NCBI GenBank assembly: GCA_019119085.1
Contig: DWXT01000052.1
Span: 1 to 8,165, forward strand
DNA: 8,165 nucleotides
Direction: 5' to 3'
Source of the DNA: Flavonifractor avistercoris
GTDB lineage: Bacteria > Bacillota > Clostridia > Oscillospirales > Oscillospiraceae
Below are positions 1 through 6,201 of the stretch, one piece after another (the first letter of the stretch is position 1; every line of letters starts with the position of its first letter). Both the position numbers and the translations under genes were made by a program. The notes beneath the pieces were generated by a model. It was not told the origin of the DNA and searched no databases. It was given only the letters and a program-made list of their open reading frames with translations.

Positions 1-14
1 TTTTTGCACATCTT

Positions 15-23
15 GAAAGGAGG
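15..23 (+). promoter_or_regulatory. ribosome binding site of the PadR gene
   Basis: GAAAGGAGG is a near-perfect Shine-Dalgarno sequence that ends 7 bases before the ATG at 31. It decides the start: an in-frame upstream ATG at position 4 has no such site and would add nine residues not expected in this family. The operon promoter must lie left of the window, since only 30 bases precede the start codon. Confidence 0.85.
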
Positions 24-30
24 CACACCC

Positions 31-378
31 ATGAAAAAGGCCGACAAAAACCTGCTGTCCGGCAGCACCACCCTGCTGGTGCTCTCCCTGCTCTCCGCCG
101 GGGACAAGTACGGCTACGAGATGATCGCCGAGCTGGAGGCAAAGAGCGACCACACCTTCACCCTCAAGGAGGGCACCCTCTACCCCATCCTCCACACCCT
201 GGAGCGGGACGGGGCGGTGAAGTCCTACGAGAAGGAGGCCCCCACGGGCCGCACCCGCAAGTACTACCACGTCACGAAAAAGGGCCTGCGCCTGCTGGAC
301 GAGAAGAAGGAGGAGTGGACGGAGTTCTCCAAGACCGTCAACGCCATCCTGGCCGGGACGGCCCCGGCCCTGGCATGA
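31..378 (+). CDS. PadR family winged-helix transcriptional regulator
   Basis: This 115-aa protein is a cytoplasmic DNA-binding regulator of the PadR family, small type. Residues 15-35 (LLVLSLLSAGDKYGYEMIAEL) form the first helices with the typical YGYE signature. Residues 45-63 contain LKEGTLYPILHTLERDG, the recognition helix region and the clearest PadR hallmark. Residues 73-89 contain GRTRKYYHVTKKG, the beta wing. A short C-terminal helix (about 90-110) would serve dimerisation, as in short PadR proteins. Family members are usually repressors that bind near their own promoter; the ligand here is unknown. The gene heads the array, and its TGA overlaps the ATG of the next gene (ATGA), so the two are probably translationally coupled. 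PadR genes next to HAAS/DUF1700-type membrane proteins are a recurring arrangement in Firmicutes. A role in controlling this operon is inference. Confidence 0.93.
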   Translation: MKKADKNLLSGSTTLLVLSLLSAGDKYGYEMIAELEAKSDHTFTLKEGTLYPILHTLERDGAVKSYEKEAPTGRTRKYYHVTKKGLRLLDEKKEEWTEFSKTVNAILAGTAPALA

Positions 379-1180
379 GCGCCCCGCCCCAGGTCCCCCG
401 CCGCACCATCACCCAGTTCTGCGACCACGTGTGCCAGTACGTCCGGTTTCACCCGGACCACGCCGCCATCCGGCCGAGCTGGCCGCCCATATGGAGGACC
501 ACGCCGCCGCGCTGATGGAGCGGGGCGTCCCTGAGGAGGCGGCCGCCCAACAGGCCGTGGCCGCCATGGGCGATCCGGAGGAGATCGGAAAGGAGCTGGA
601 CAGGAGCCACAGCCCCCTGCTGGGGTGGCTCCATATCTGCTTCGGCTGGTTCACGGGGATTGCCATCTACTTCACCGTGGTGATTGTGGTGTGGAGCCTG
701 TGGGGCAGCTCACCGCCTGAGTCCTTCCGCGCCAGGGAAGCGGCCTGGGCCGACAGGATTTACAGTTCCTATAGCACCGTCCTGCTGGACACCCGGCCGG
801 AGGCGGTATTCCACGGCCGGGACTATACCTTCTCCGTGCAGAGGGCCATTCTCACAGAGTATTACGGGTGTATTGATCTGGACTATCTGGTGCGGGCGGA
901 CTGGTTCAACCCCTGGCTGCCCACGCCCAACCTGACGCATTTTCTCCGGGCCGAGGATGACCTGGGCAACGTATATGTCAACGGCTACGACACCTGGGAC
1001 CACGGGGATCGCTACTGCGGCGGAGGCCTGACGGCCGATACCCCCCGCTCCGCCTTCTATCCCCTCTGGGTCACCGGCATCCCGCCGGAGGCGGAGTCGC
1101 TCACCCTGGTGCTGGACCGCTTCGGCACCACCGAGCTGTCCCTCACCATCCCCCTGAGAGAGGAGGCGTCCCATGGCTAA
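375..1180 (+). pseudogene. B1: HAAS/permease-prefix-like single-pass membrane protein, frameshifted
   Basis: First copy of the B family. Translation from ATG 375, which overlaps the PadR stop as ATGA, gives MSAPPQVPRRTITQFCDHVC and continues to AAIR. It then leaves the family frame and ends at TGA 513-515 after 46 residues. The rest of the family sequence (AELAAHMEDHAAALMERG onward) is in the -1 frame up to TAA 1178-1180. B3 has CATCCGGGCCGAG where this copy has CATCCGGCCGAG, so one G is missing at about 472-473. Restoring it gives 268 aa, close to B2 and B3: helical domain 11-78, membrane helix about 90-110, and an outer domain with YTFSVQRAIL, AEDDLGNVY and LTLVLDRFG. No other lesion is visible, so the defect is recent, switchable or a sequence error. 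Starts at GTG 431, ATG 491 or ATG 515 would give N-terminally truncated products. There is no clear SD before 375. Confidence 0.8.
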
Positions 1181-1826
1181 GCCCACCACGCCGGCCCTGC
1201 GCCGACGGCGCACCCTGCGCAATCTGGTTCTTCTGCTGCTCTGCCCGCTGGCGCTGACCGTCCTCTGGCAGTTCCCCTATTTTACCAGCGATCAGGCCCT
1301 CTGGGCCCTGAAGAAAGAGAATTTCTTTGAGAGCGGCCGGGTGCTGTTCCGCGCGGAGGCGGCGGAGTGGCCCGATTACGATTCCCTGGGCGACGAGTTT
1401 GTGGTCCTCCGCTCCGGGGACTGGTATGCCCTGGGCAGTCTGGTGCGGAATAACCTCTTCTGGGGGCCCTATGTGTTTTGGTCCATCCGCCCGGAGCCGG
1501 ACCGCGCTCTGGCCTGCACGCAGAACAGCAATGACTTTCTGTTTGTGGTGTCCAGCGACCCGGAAATCGTGACGGTGGAGGTGGAGTATCTCTCCGATAT
1601 TGCGGAGCAGGGGGAGCCCGTCTACGCCCTGCGCACCGTCCGGCGGGAGGCGCTGGTGGAAAACTGCTTCCTCCTGCCACTGGAGGAACTCCACCAGACC
1701 TCCCCGCTTTCCGTGTACAGCGGCGGCCGCCTCCGGGGCTATGACGCGGCGGGCAATCTAGTTTACCAGGAGCCCGTGCCGGAGATCTGGGCGCGCTACG
1801 GAGTAGAAATAGACGGAATGAGGTGA
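1173..1826 (+). CDS. C1: single-pass membrane protein of unknown function, second gene of module 1
   Basis: I do not recognise a named family. The 217-aa protein starts with a basic cytoplasmic tail (RRRRTLR, residues 10-16), one membrane helix (about 17-33), then an outer part of about 180 residues. Landmarks shared with C2 and C3 are FTxxQALxA just after the membrane, GDWYAL near residue 87, an FW pair near 100, a strand-like segment DPEIVTVEVEYL, and a C-terminal RGYDAAGNLVYQEPVP. The start is fixed by AGGAGG at 1161-1166, six bases before ATG 1173. It overlaps the end of B1 by eight bases, which implies coupled translation and suggests a protein made together with B1. The likely topology is N-in with an extracytoplasmic C-terminal domain. 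A partner or co-sensor of the B protein is inference from strict pairing in every module. Confidence 0.85.
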   Translation: MAKPTTPALRRRRTLRNLVLLLLCPLALTVLWQFPYFTSDQALWALKKENFFESGRVLFRAEAAEWPDYDSLGDEFVVLRSGDWYALGSLVRNNLFWGPYVFWSIRPEPDRALACTQNSNDFLFVVSSDPEIVTVEVEYLSDIAEQGEPVYALRTVRREALVENCFLLPLEELHQTSPLSVYSGGRLRGYDAAGNLVYQEPVPEIWARYGVEIDGMR

Positions 1827-1829
1827 GCC
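1814..1829 (+). promoter_or_regulatory. stop/ribosome-binding junction C1-B2
   Basis: CGGAATGAGGTGAGCC carries both the end of C1 and the ribosome binding site (GAGGTGA) of B2, whose ATG is at 1831. The string contains two TGA triplets in different frames. C1 is read to the second one (1824-1826). The same 16 bases recur at the C3-B4 junction, where the first TGA is used. Confidence 0.7.
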
Positions 1830-1830
1830 C

Positions 1831-2625
1831 ATGGCGGTCTCAAAATTCAACGACTTCTGCACCCAGGTGTGTGAACATGTCCGCTTCTCCCCCGACCACG
1901 CGGCCATTGCCGCCGAGCTGGCCGCCCATATGGAGGACCACGCCGCCGCGCTGATGGAGCGGGGCTTCCCGCCGGAGACGGCGGCACGGCAGGCCGTGGC
2001 CGCCATGGGCGACCCGGAGGAGATCGGGAAAGAGCTGGACAAAAGCCACAGTCCCTTCCTGGGCTGGTTCCAGATCTGCTTCCGGGTGGCGGTGTGGGGC
2101 CTGGCGGTGCTGGTTCTGCTCTTCACCCTGCCCCAGGTGGGGGCAATCGCTGAGGATCTGGCCGCGCCCCTCCATGACGGGGGGCATTTGGACGAGTTCC
2201 TGACCCAAAATGATGAGTATGACATCGTGGCAGACCTCACCCCCGGCGCTGTCTGGCACTATGAGGGCTATACCTTTTCCATACCGCGAGCCCTGGTGGT
2301 ACGCGCCTCCGACGGCTCTCTGTCCCTGCACTATGCAGTAAAGGCAGTCCATCGCAATCCCTGGCACAAAAATCCGGTGTTCTGGGACTGGCTTTGGGCG
2401 GAGGACGATCTGGGCAACACCTATTCCTCTTATGGGCAGGTGGTGCCGTATCAATACTCCGCTGTCCGCTCCAGCGGCACCAGCACCAGGTGGTATCCCT
2501 TCGTCTCCTACTACTCCATGTGGGTCGATAGGCTCGACCCGGCGGCCGAGAAGCTCACCCTCCGGTTTGACCGCTATGGGGAAAATGCCATCTACCTTAC
2601 CCTGTCTCTGAAAGGGGGAACCTAA
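1831..2625 (+). CDS. B2: HAAS/permease-prefix-like single-pass membrane protein
   Basis: Intact 264-aa member of the B family and the best reference for the frameshifted B1. Residues 1-75 form the cytoplasmic helical domain: FNDFCTQVCEHVRF, then AAELAAHMEDHAAALMERG, then AARQAVAAMGDPEEIGKELD. This pattern is typical of HAAS/DUF1700 or permease prefix domain 1. In ABC-type FtsX-like permeases that domain precedes a transporter, but no transporter follows here. The membrane helix is about 84-104. The outer domain (about 115-264) holds YTFSIPRALVV, NPWHKNP, WAEDDLGNTYSS and LTLRFDRYG, with a strand-rich look that could be an Ig-like sandwich similar to sensor domains of membrane anti-sigma factors; this fold is inferred, not proven. 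The start ATG has GAGGTGA four bases upstream. C2 begins one base after its stop. Confidence 0.88.
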   Translation: MAVSKFNDFCTQVCEHVRFSPDHAAIAAELAAHMEDHAAALMERGFPPETAARQAVAAMGDPEEIGKELDKSHSPFLGWFQICFRVAVWGLAVLVLLFTLPQVGAIAEDLAAPLHDGGHLDEFLTQNDEYDIVADLTPGAVWHYEGYTFSIPRALVVRASDGSLSLHYAVKAVHRNPWHKNPVFWDWLWAEDDLGNTYSSYGQVVPYQYSAVRSSGTSTRWYPFVSYYSMWVDRLDPAAEKLTLRFDRYGENAIYLTLSLKGGT

Positions 2626-2626
2626 C

Positions 2627-3292
2627 ATGTCCAGACGCCCCGTCACCCCCGCCCGGCGCAGGCGCCGCATCCTGCGGGACACCCTGCTGCTGGCCGTCGT
2701 CCTGGCGGTGCTGGTGCTCCGGATGGACTTCCCCGTCTTTACCGCCGATCAGGCCCTGGCGGCCACCCAGGCCCGGTACTTCTTCGGCCCCGGGGAGGTG
2801 ATCGCCGCCCTGGACAATCCGCAGGAGTGGGACGCCGGAAGGTTCGGCCCGGGCGACCGCTATTACATCCTCCGCTGGGGGGACTGGTATGCCTGTTGCG
2901 ACATCTCCCGCAGCGGGCCGTTCTGGCGAACCGGCAGTCTGGGGGCTGTGGAAAACGACCCGTCCCTCCCCCTGATTCCTCTGGTGGTCGATGAGTATAG
3001 CTACGGCTCGGTGCTGGTGGTGTGCAACGACCCGGGCATCGTCCGGGTGGAGCTCATCTTTCCCGTCTCTTCCCCGGAAACGGACAGCGGCTGTACCCTG
3101 CTTTCCGCCAGCGGGGGGCAAACGGCGGAGGGCTGCTTCCTGATTCCCTATTACATCCCGTCAGGCTCCTTCCTGTCCTCTGATGAACTCCAGCTCAAGG
3201 GCTACGACGCCGCCGGGGCGCTGCGCTATGAGTCCCCTGTGCCGGAGCGGTGGGCCGGCTACGGCATCTCTGTGTCCGGGGAGGTGGGCTGA
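2627..3292 (+). CDS. C2: single-pass membrane protein of unknown function, second gene of module 2
   Basis: Paralog of C1 and C3, 221 aa. The N-terminus MSRRPVTPARRRRR is strongly basic and precedes a membrane helix at about 18-31, so the tail should be inside and the rest outside. The outer part shows FTADQALAATQARYFFGPGE right after the membrane, WGDWYACCDIS, a NDPSLPLIPL segment that C3 also has, LVVCNDPGIVRVELIF, and LKGYDAAGALRYESPVPERW near the C-terminus. The start ATG lies one base after the B2 stop, behind a G-rich site (AAGGGGGAA, 2612-2620). No enzymatic motif is seen. It is interpreted as the cognate partner of B2 because B and C genes alternate strictly. The function is unknown. 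Confidence 0.85.
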   Translation: MSRRPVTPARRRRRILRDTLLLAVVLAVLVLRMDFPVFTADQALAATQARYFFGPGEVIAALDNPQEWDAGRFGPGDRYYILRWGDWYACCDISRSGPFWRTGSLGAVENDPSLPLIPLVVDEYSYGSVLVVCNDPGIVRVELIFPVSSPETDSGCTLLSASGGQTAEGCFLIPYYIPSGSFLSSDELQLKGYDAAGALRYESPVPERWAGYGISVSGEVG

Positions 3293-4126
3293 GTGGGCCA
3301 TCCAACCATCGACGACTTCTGCGGCCAGGTGTGCGAGCAGGTGCGCTTCCGCCCCGACCACGCCGCCATCCGGGCCGAGCTGGCCGCCCACTGGGAGGAT
3401 CACGCCGCCGCGCTGATGGAGCGGGGCATCCCCGAAGAGGAGGCCGCCCGGCGGGCCCTGGAGGCCATGGGCGACCCGGAGGAGATCGGCAAAGAGCTGG
3501 ACAAGAGCCACAGCCCCCTGCTGGGCTGGTTTCAGGAGCTGTTCCGGGCCCTGGTGTGGACGGCGCTGGCCGTCCTGCTGATGTGCGCCATTCCCTGGGT
3601 GGCGGAGACGGTGCACAACATCGCCGACCCCCCGGTGTACGACGAACGCGACACCGTCCCCCTGCTGGAGCAGTACGACAAGCTGAAGCTGGTGGCGGAC
3701 TACGCGCCGGAGGGCGCCGTCTGCCGGTGGCGCGCGTACACCTTCTCGGTGGAGCGGGTGCTGGTCACGTGGCAGTTCGACTCCCCCGACACGGGCTACC
3801 TGCTTCAGGCCAACTGCCTGCTCAAGGCCGTCCACCCCAACCCCTGGCTCCGCTGGCCCAGGATAGACGGCTGGATCCACGGGGAGGACGACCTGGGCAA
3901 CGTCTACGCCTCCCAGTGGCAGCAGGCGGGGTCGGACGGCTACCTGGGCCTGCCCTACACCGTTTTGGGGGGCACCACCCACGCCACCCCCTTCGTGACC
4001 TATTACGATCTGCAGGTCATCTGCATCGACCCGGAGGCCACCCAGCTCACTCTCCGGTTCGACCGCTATGGGGAGACCCTGCTCTCCCTCACCCTGCCCC
4101 TGCAGGGAGGTGAGGCATATGAATAG
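3293..4126 (+). CDS. B3: HAAS/permease-prefix-like single-pass membrane protein (GTG start)
   Basis: Intact B-family protein of 277 aa, the longest in the window. The GTG start at 3293 directly follows the C2 stop (TGAGTG), and the same frame is closed upstream by that stop. It is supported by GAGGTGG at 3281-3287 and by alignment of MGHPTIDDFCGQVC with MAVSKFNDFCTQVC of B2. Residues 1-75 form the cytoplasmic helical domain (HWEDHAAALMERG, EAMGDPEEIGKELD). The membrane helix is about 85-103. The outer domain has YTFSVERVLVTW, LLKAVHPNPWLRW, GEDDLGNVYASQW and LTLRFDRYGETLLSLTLPL. It is closest to B2 and B1. The last eight bases overlap the start of C3. Codon use is more strictly GC-ending than in B1, C1 or B2. 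Confidence 0.88.
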   Translation: MGHPTIDDFCGQVCEQVRFRPDHAAIRAELAAHWEDHAAALMERGIPEEEAARRALEAMGDPEEIGKELDKSHSPLLGWFQELFRALVWTALAVLLMCAIPWVAETVHNIADPPVYDERDTVPLLEQYDKLKLVADYAPEGAVCRWRAYTFSVERVLVTWQFDSPDTGYLLQANCLLKAVHPNPWLRWPRIDGWIHGEDDLGNVYASQWQQAGSDGYLGLPYTVLGGTTHATPFVTYYDLQVICIDPEATQLTLRFDRYGETLLSLTLPLQGGEAYE

Positions 4127-4733
4127 GCGCCCCGTCACCCCCGCCGTGCGCAAGCGGCGGATCTTCACCGACGCGCTGCTCCTGCTGGCGGGTGCGGCCC
4201 TGCTGCTGCTCATGCTGGACGTACCAATCCCCTATTTCACCCAGCGGCAGGCCCTCTCCGCCACCCAGACCCGCTACCTCTACGGCCCCGGCGCGGTGCT
4301 GGCCCGGGTGGAGAATGACACCTCCGTCGACTGCATCCTCCAGGACGGGAGCTGCTACGCCGTCTGCACCCTCCCCCGGGAGGGGCTGTTCTGGGGGCAG
4401 GGCACCCTGGACGCGGTGATCAACGACCCGTCCCTCCCCCTGGTGCCCCTCCCCCGGCGGGACAGCCTGCTGGTGGTGGTCAACGATCCAAACATCGCGG
4501 AGGTGGAGGTGCTCTACTACGCCCAGTACAGCGGCGGCTTCCACACCCTCCGGCAGGCGGAGCCCCTGGCGGACAAATGCTATCTGTTTTACCGCCCTGC
4601 CGGGCAGAGCAACTACCACTTCGACGACGACGGCTTCCTCCTCCGGGGCTACGACCGGGCGGGAAACCTGATCTATGCGTCCGAAGCCCCCAGCCACTGG
4701 GCCGAGTGGTGGGGGCTGACCATACCGGAATGA
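4119..4733 (+). CDS. C3: single-pass membrane protein of unknown function, second gene of module 3
   Basis: Third C-family member, 204 aa from ATG 4119. An in-frame ATG at 4068 would add 17 residues, but GGGAGGTGAGG at 4105-4115 lies just before 4119, and MNRRPVTPAVRKRR matches the start of C2, so 4119 is preferred. A basic tail is followed by a membrane helix at about 17-33, then FTQRQALSATQTRYLYGPGA. Further on are NDPSLPLVPL, LLVVVNDPNIAEVEVLYY and RGYDRAGNLIYASEAP. Between the first landmark and NDPSLPL it is shorter than C2. Its ATG overlaps the B3 end, which points to coupled translation and a B3-C3 pair. It has no recognisable catalytic motif. Confidence 0.86.
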   Translation: MNRRPVTPAVRKRRIFTDALLLLAGAALLLLMLDVPIPYFTQRQALSATQTRYLYGPGAVLARVENDTSVDCILQDGSCYAVCTLPREGLFWGQGTLDAVINDPSLPLVPLPRRDSLLVVVNDPNIAEVEVLYYAQYSGGFHTLRQAEPLADKCYLFYRPAGQSNYHFDDDGFLLRGYDRAGNLIYASEAPSHWAEWWGLTIPE

Positions 4734-4741
4734 GGTGAGCC
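4726..4741 (+). promoter_or_regulatory. stop/ribosome-binding junction C3-B4
   Basis: The same 16 bases as at 1814-1829 (CGGAATGAGGTGAGCC) end C3 and supply the ribosome binding site of B4 (ATG 4743). C3 stops at the first TGA (4731-4733), one frame away from the choice in C1. Confidence 0.7.
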
Positions 4742-4742
4742 T

Positions 4743-5519
4743 ATGGCGATCCCACAATTCAACGAGTTCTGCGCCCAGGTGTGCCTGATGATCCGCTGGA
4801 AGGCGGCCCGGGAGCCGGTGGCCGACGAGCTGACCGCCCACCTGGAGGATCACGCCGCCGCCCTGGAAGCCCGGGGCCTCGACCCGGAGACGGCCGCCCG
4901 CCGGGCGGTGGAGGCCATGGGCGACCCTTACGCCCTGGGGGCGGAGCTGGACGCCGCCCATCCCCCCACCCTCCCCCGGCTGTCCCGGGTGCTGCTGGTG
5001 CTGGGCCTGCTGATCCTGCTGGCCGCCCTGGTGCTGGGGTTCCGCCAGCACACCGGCCTCCCCGCCCTGAGCGGCATCACGCCCCGGGGGCCCGGCCTGC
5101 CGGAATATCCCACGGTGGAGACGGTGCTGCGCGAGGGCGCCGCCTCCGGCGGCGGGCAGCTGGGGGCGTACACCTTCACCCCCTCCGGACAGGCCGCCCT
5201 GACCAGCCGGGCCCGGCCGGAGACCGGCGGTGTTGTGACCCCCGCACGGGAGATCCAGGTGCCCATCACCATGGCCCCCCGCCGCTTCTGGCTCCCCGCC
5301 GCCGCACCGGGAAGGGCGGACGCCGTCTACACCGACGACACCGGCCGCACCGGGGAGGGCTTCCTCCGTACCAGTGATACCTATCTGCTGGGGGCGTCCG
5401 GCTTCCTGTATCTGAACGACCCCGCCCCCGGCGCCAGGGAGTTCTCCGTCACCGTCTCCATGTTCGGCGAGGAGCTCCACTTCACCGTCACCCTTGACCA
5501 GGAGGTGCCGCCGCAATGA
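4743..5519 (+). CDS. B4: HAAS/permease-prefix-like single-pass membrane protein, second subtype
   Basis: A 258-aa B-family protein of a distinct subtype shared with B5. The cytoplasmic domain runs FNEFCAQVCLMIRWKAARE, ADELTAHLEDHAAALEARG, AARRAVEAMGDPYALGAELD, so DPEEIGKELD of B1-B3 is replaced by DPYALGAELD. The membrane helix is about 82-100 (SRVLLVLGLLILLAALVLG). The outer domain is more Gly/Ala/Pro-rich than in B1-B3: GGGQLGAYTFTPSGQAAL, DAVYTDDTGRTG, YLLGASGFLYL, and GAREFSVTVS with a final FTVTL strand. YTF and the YTDDTG region can be matched by eye to YTFSV and EDDLGNVY of modules 1-3. ATG 4743 is preceded by TGAGGTGA. The TGA overlaps the D4 ATG (ATGA). Confidence 0.87.
   Translation: MAIPQFNEFCAQVCLMIRWKAAREPVADELTAHLEDHAAALEARGLDPETAARRAVEAMGDPYALGAELDAAHPPTLPRLSRVLLVLGLLILLAALVLGFRQHTGLPALSGITPRGPGLPEYPTVETVLREGAASGGGQLGAYTFTPSGQAALTSRARPETGGVVTPAREIQVPITMAPRRFWLPAAAPGRADAVYTDDTGRTGEGFLRTSDTYLLGASGFLYLNDPAPGAREFSVTVSMFGEELHFTVTLDQEVPPQ
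4777..5023 (+). repeat. near-identical direct repeat, copy 1 (within B4)
   Basis: This 247-base stretch matches 6233-6479 in B5 with about four mismatches by eye (roughly 98%). It covers most of the cytoplasmic domain and the first half of the membrane helix. Similarity collapses just after it. Confidence 0.85.
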
Positions 5520-5665
5520 AGCGATTCCGCTACTACATCCTGCCCCGGGTCTGCCTGGCCCTCAGCGTCCTGGCGGTGCTTCTCGGCCTGTGGGCGCTGT
5601 GGCTCTCCCTGGGCCGCCCCATGCCCACCCGGGAGCTGGCCTGCCGTCAGGCGGAGACCGCCCAC
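5516..5665 (+). repeat. direct repeat, copy 1 (5' end of D4)
   Basis: The first 150 bases of D4 match 6969-7118 of D5 with roughly 13 differences by eye, about 91%. They cover the tail, membrane helix and the RPMPTRELACRQAETAH segment. The outer domains beyond this differ strongly until the last 45 or so bases of the genes. Confidence 0.75.
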
Positions 5666-6187
5666 CTCCTCCCCCCGGGCCGCACCGCGGCCCAGGGGAC
5701 GATCGGCTATCCGGAGACCACCTGGCGGAATGCCGACGCTTGGCTCGCCCGGCGCTACGGCGATGCCGTGGGGGTATATTCGCTCAGCCGGCTGGGCGGT
5801 GTGCTCTGGGGGGATGCCAGGCTGCAATTTTATGTGCCCGAGCTGGATTTTTACGCCTTCACCATAGACGTCTCCATGCTCCGCGGCCCCATAAACAGCT
5901 ACGCGGCCACCCCCATGGCCGTCTGTGATCTCCCGGACGCGGCCCGGCTGGAGGCGGATGTGGTCTGGCTGGGCAACTGGGAGGACGACCCCGCCGCCGC
6001 CGTGGCGGCGCACGGCGCCACCACGGAGCTGACCCGCGCCGGGGACTGCGTCTGGGTGGGGCCTGCCCTGAGCGTGACGGTGCCCGACTCCCCCAGCGGC
6101 AGCGGCGGGAGCGCCCTGACCGTCTACTGCCGGGCCTACGACGCCGACGGCAATCTGCTGGCCGTCTGCGACCCTGATGCCCGATGA
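5516..6187 (+). CDS. D4: single-pass membrane protein of unknown function, second gene of module 4
   Basis: A 223-aa protein in the position held by C genes in modules 1-3. The short basic tail MKRFRYY precedes a membrane helix at about 12-32, then SLGRPMPTRELACRQAETAH. The outer part contains TPMAVCDLPDAARLEADVVW, GNWEDD, VWVGPALSV and a C-terminal CRAYDADGNLLAVCDPDA. Equivalents of the C landmarks can be traced: PTRELACRQAE for FTxxQALxATQ, the DLPDAARLEADVV strand for NDPNIAEVEVLYY, and AYDADGNL for GYDAAGNL. C and D are therefore probably one remote family. Start ATG 5516 overlaps the B4 stop as ATGA and has AGGAGGTG at 5500-5507. No enzyme motif is seen. A partner role to B4 is inference. 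Confidence 0.85.
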   Translation: MKRFRYYILPRVCLALSVLAVLLGLWALWLSLGRPMPTRELACRQAETAHLLPPGRTAAQGTIGYPETTWRNADAWLARRYGDAVGVYSLSRLGGVLWGDARLQFYVPELDFYAFTIDVSMLRGPINSYAATPMAVCDLPDAARLEADVVWLGNWEDDPAAAVAAHGATTELTRAGDCVWVGPALSVTVPDSPSGSGGSALTVYCRAYDADGNLLAVCDPDAR

Positions 6188-6188
6188 G

Positions 6189-6195
6189 AGGAGGT
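6189..6195 (+). promoter_or_regulatory. ribosome binding site of B5
   Basis: AGGAGGT lies six bases before ATG 6202. The alternative ATG at 6184 sits upstream of this site, overlapping the D4 stop (ATGA), and would place the site inside the gene; 6202 is preferred and matches the paralog starts. Confidence 0.8.
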
Positions 6196-6201
6196 ATTCC
6201 C

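Noticed and set aside
468..480. Programmed -1 frameshift in B1
   Set aside because: The needed shift is at CGG CCG, with no X XXY YYZ heptamer, and the paralogs encode the same region in one frame. A base deletion is simpler.
3250..4113. Forward 287-codon frame overlapping B3
   Set aside because: An Arg/Gly/Pro-rich +1 frame of a GC-rich gene. The B3 frame carries the conserved domain and membrane helix.
3161..4213. Reverse-strand open frame of 350 codons opposite B3
   Set aside because: Same kind of antisense shadow; no ribosome binding site or family motif, and similar shadows occur opposite each B copy.
4781..5377. Forward frame of about 198 codons in B4, with a similar one at 6237-6788 in B5
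   Set aside because: They look like a conserved pair, but only because the underlying B4/B5 DNA is duplicated. The products are Pro/Gly/Arg-rich and have no start signal.
4089..5516. Long reverse-strand open frame of 475 codons
   Set aside because: It lies opposite C3 and B4, which have good starts, membrane helices and paralogs. Its product is a low-complexity Gly/Gln/His-rich string typical of antisense frames in GC-rich DNA.
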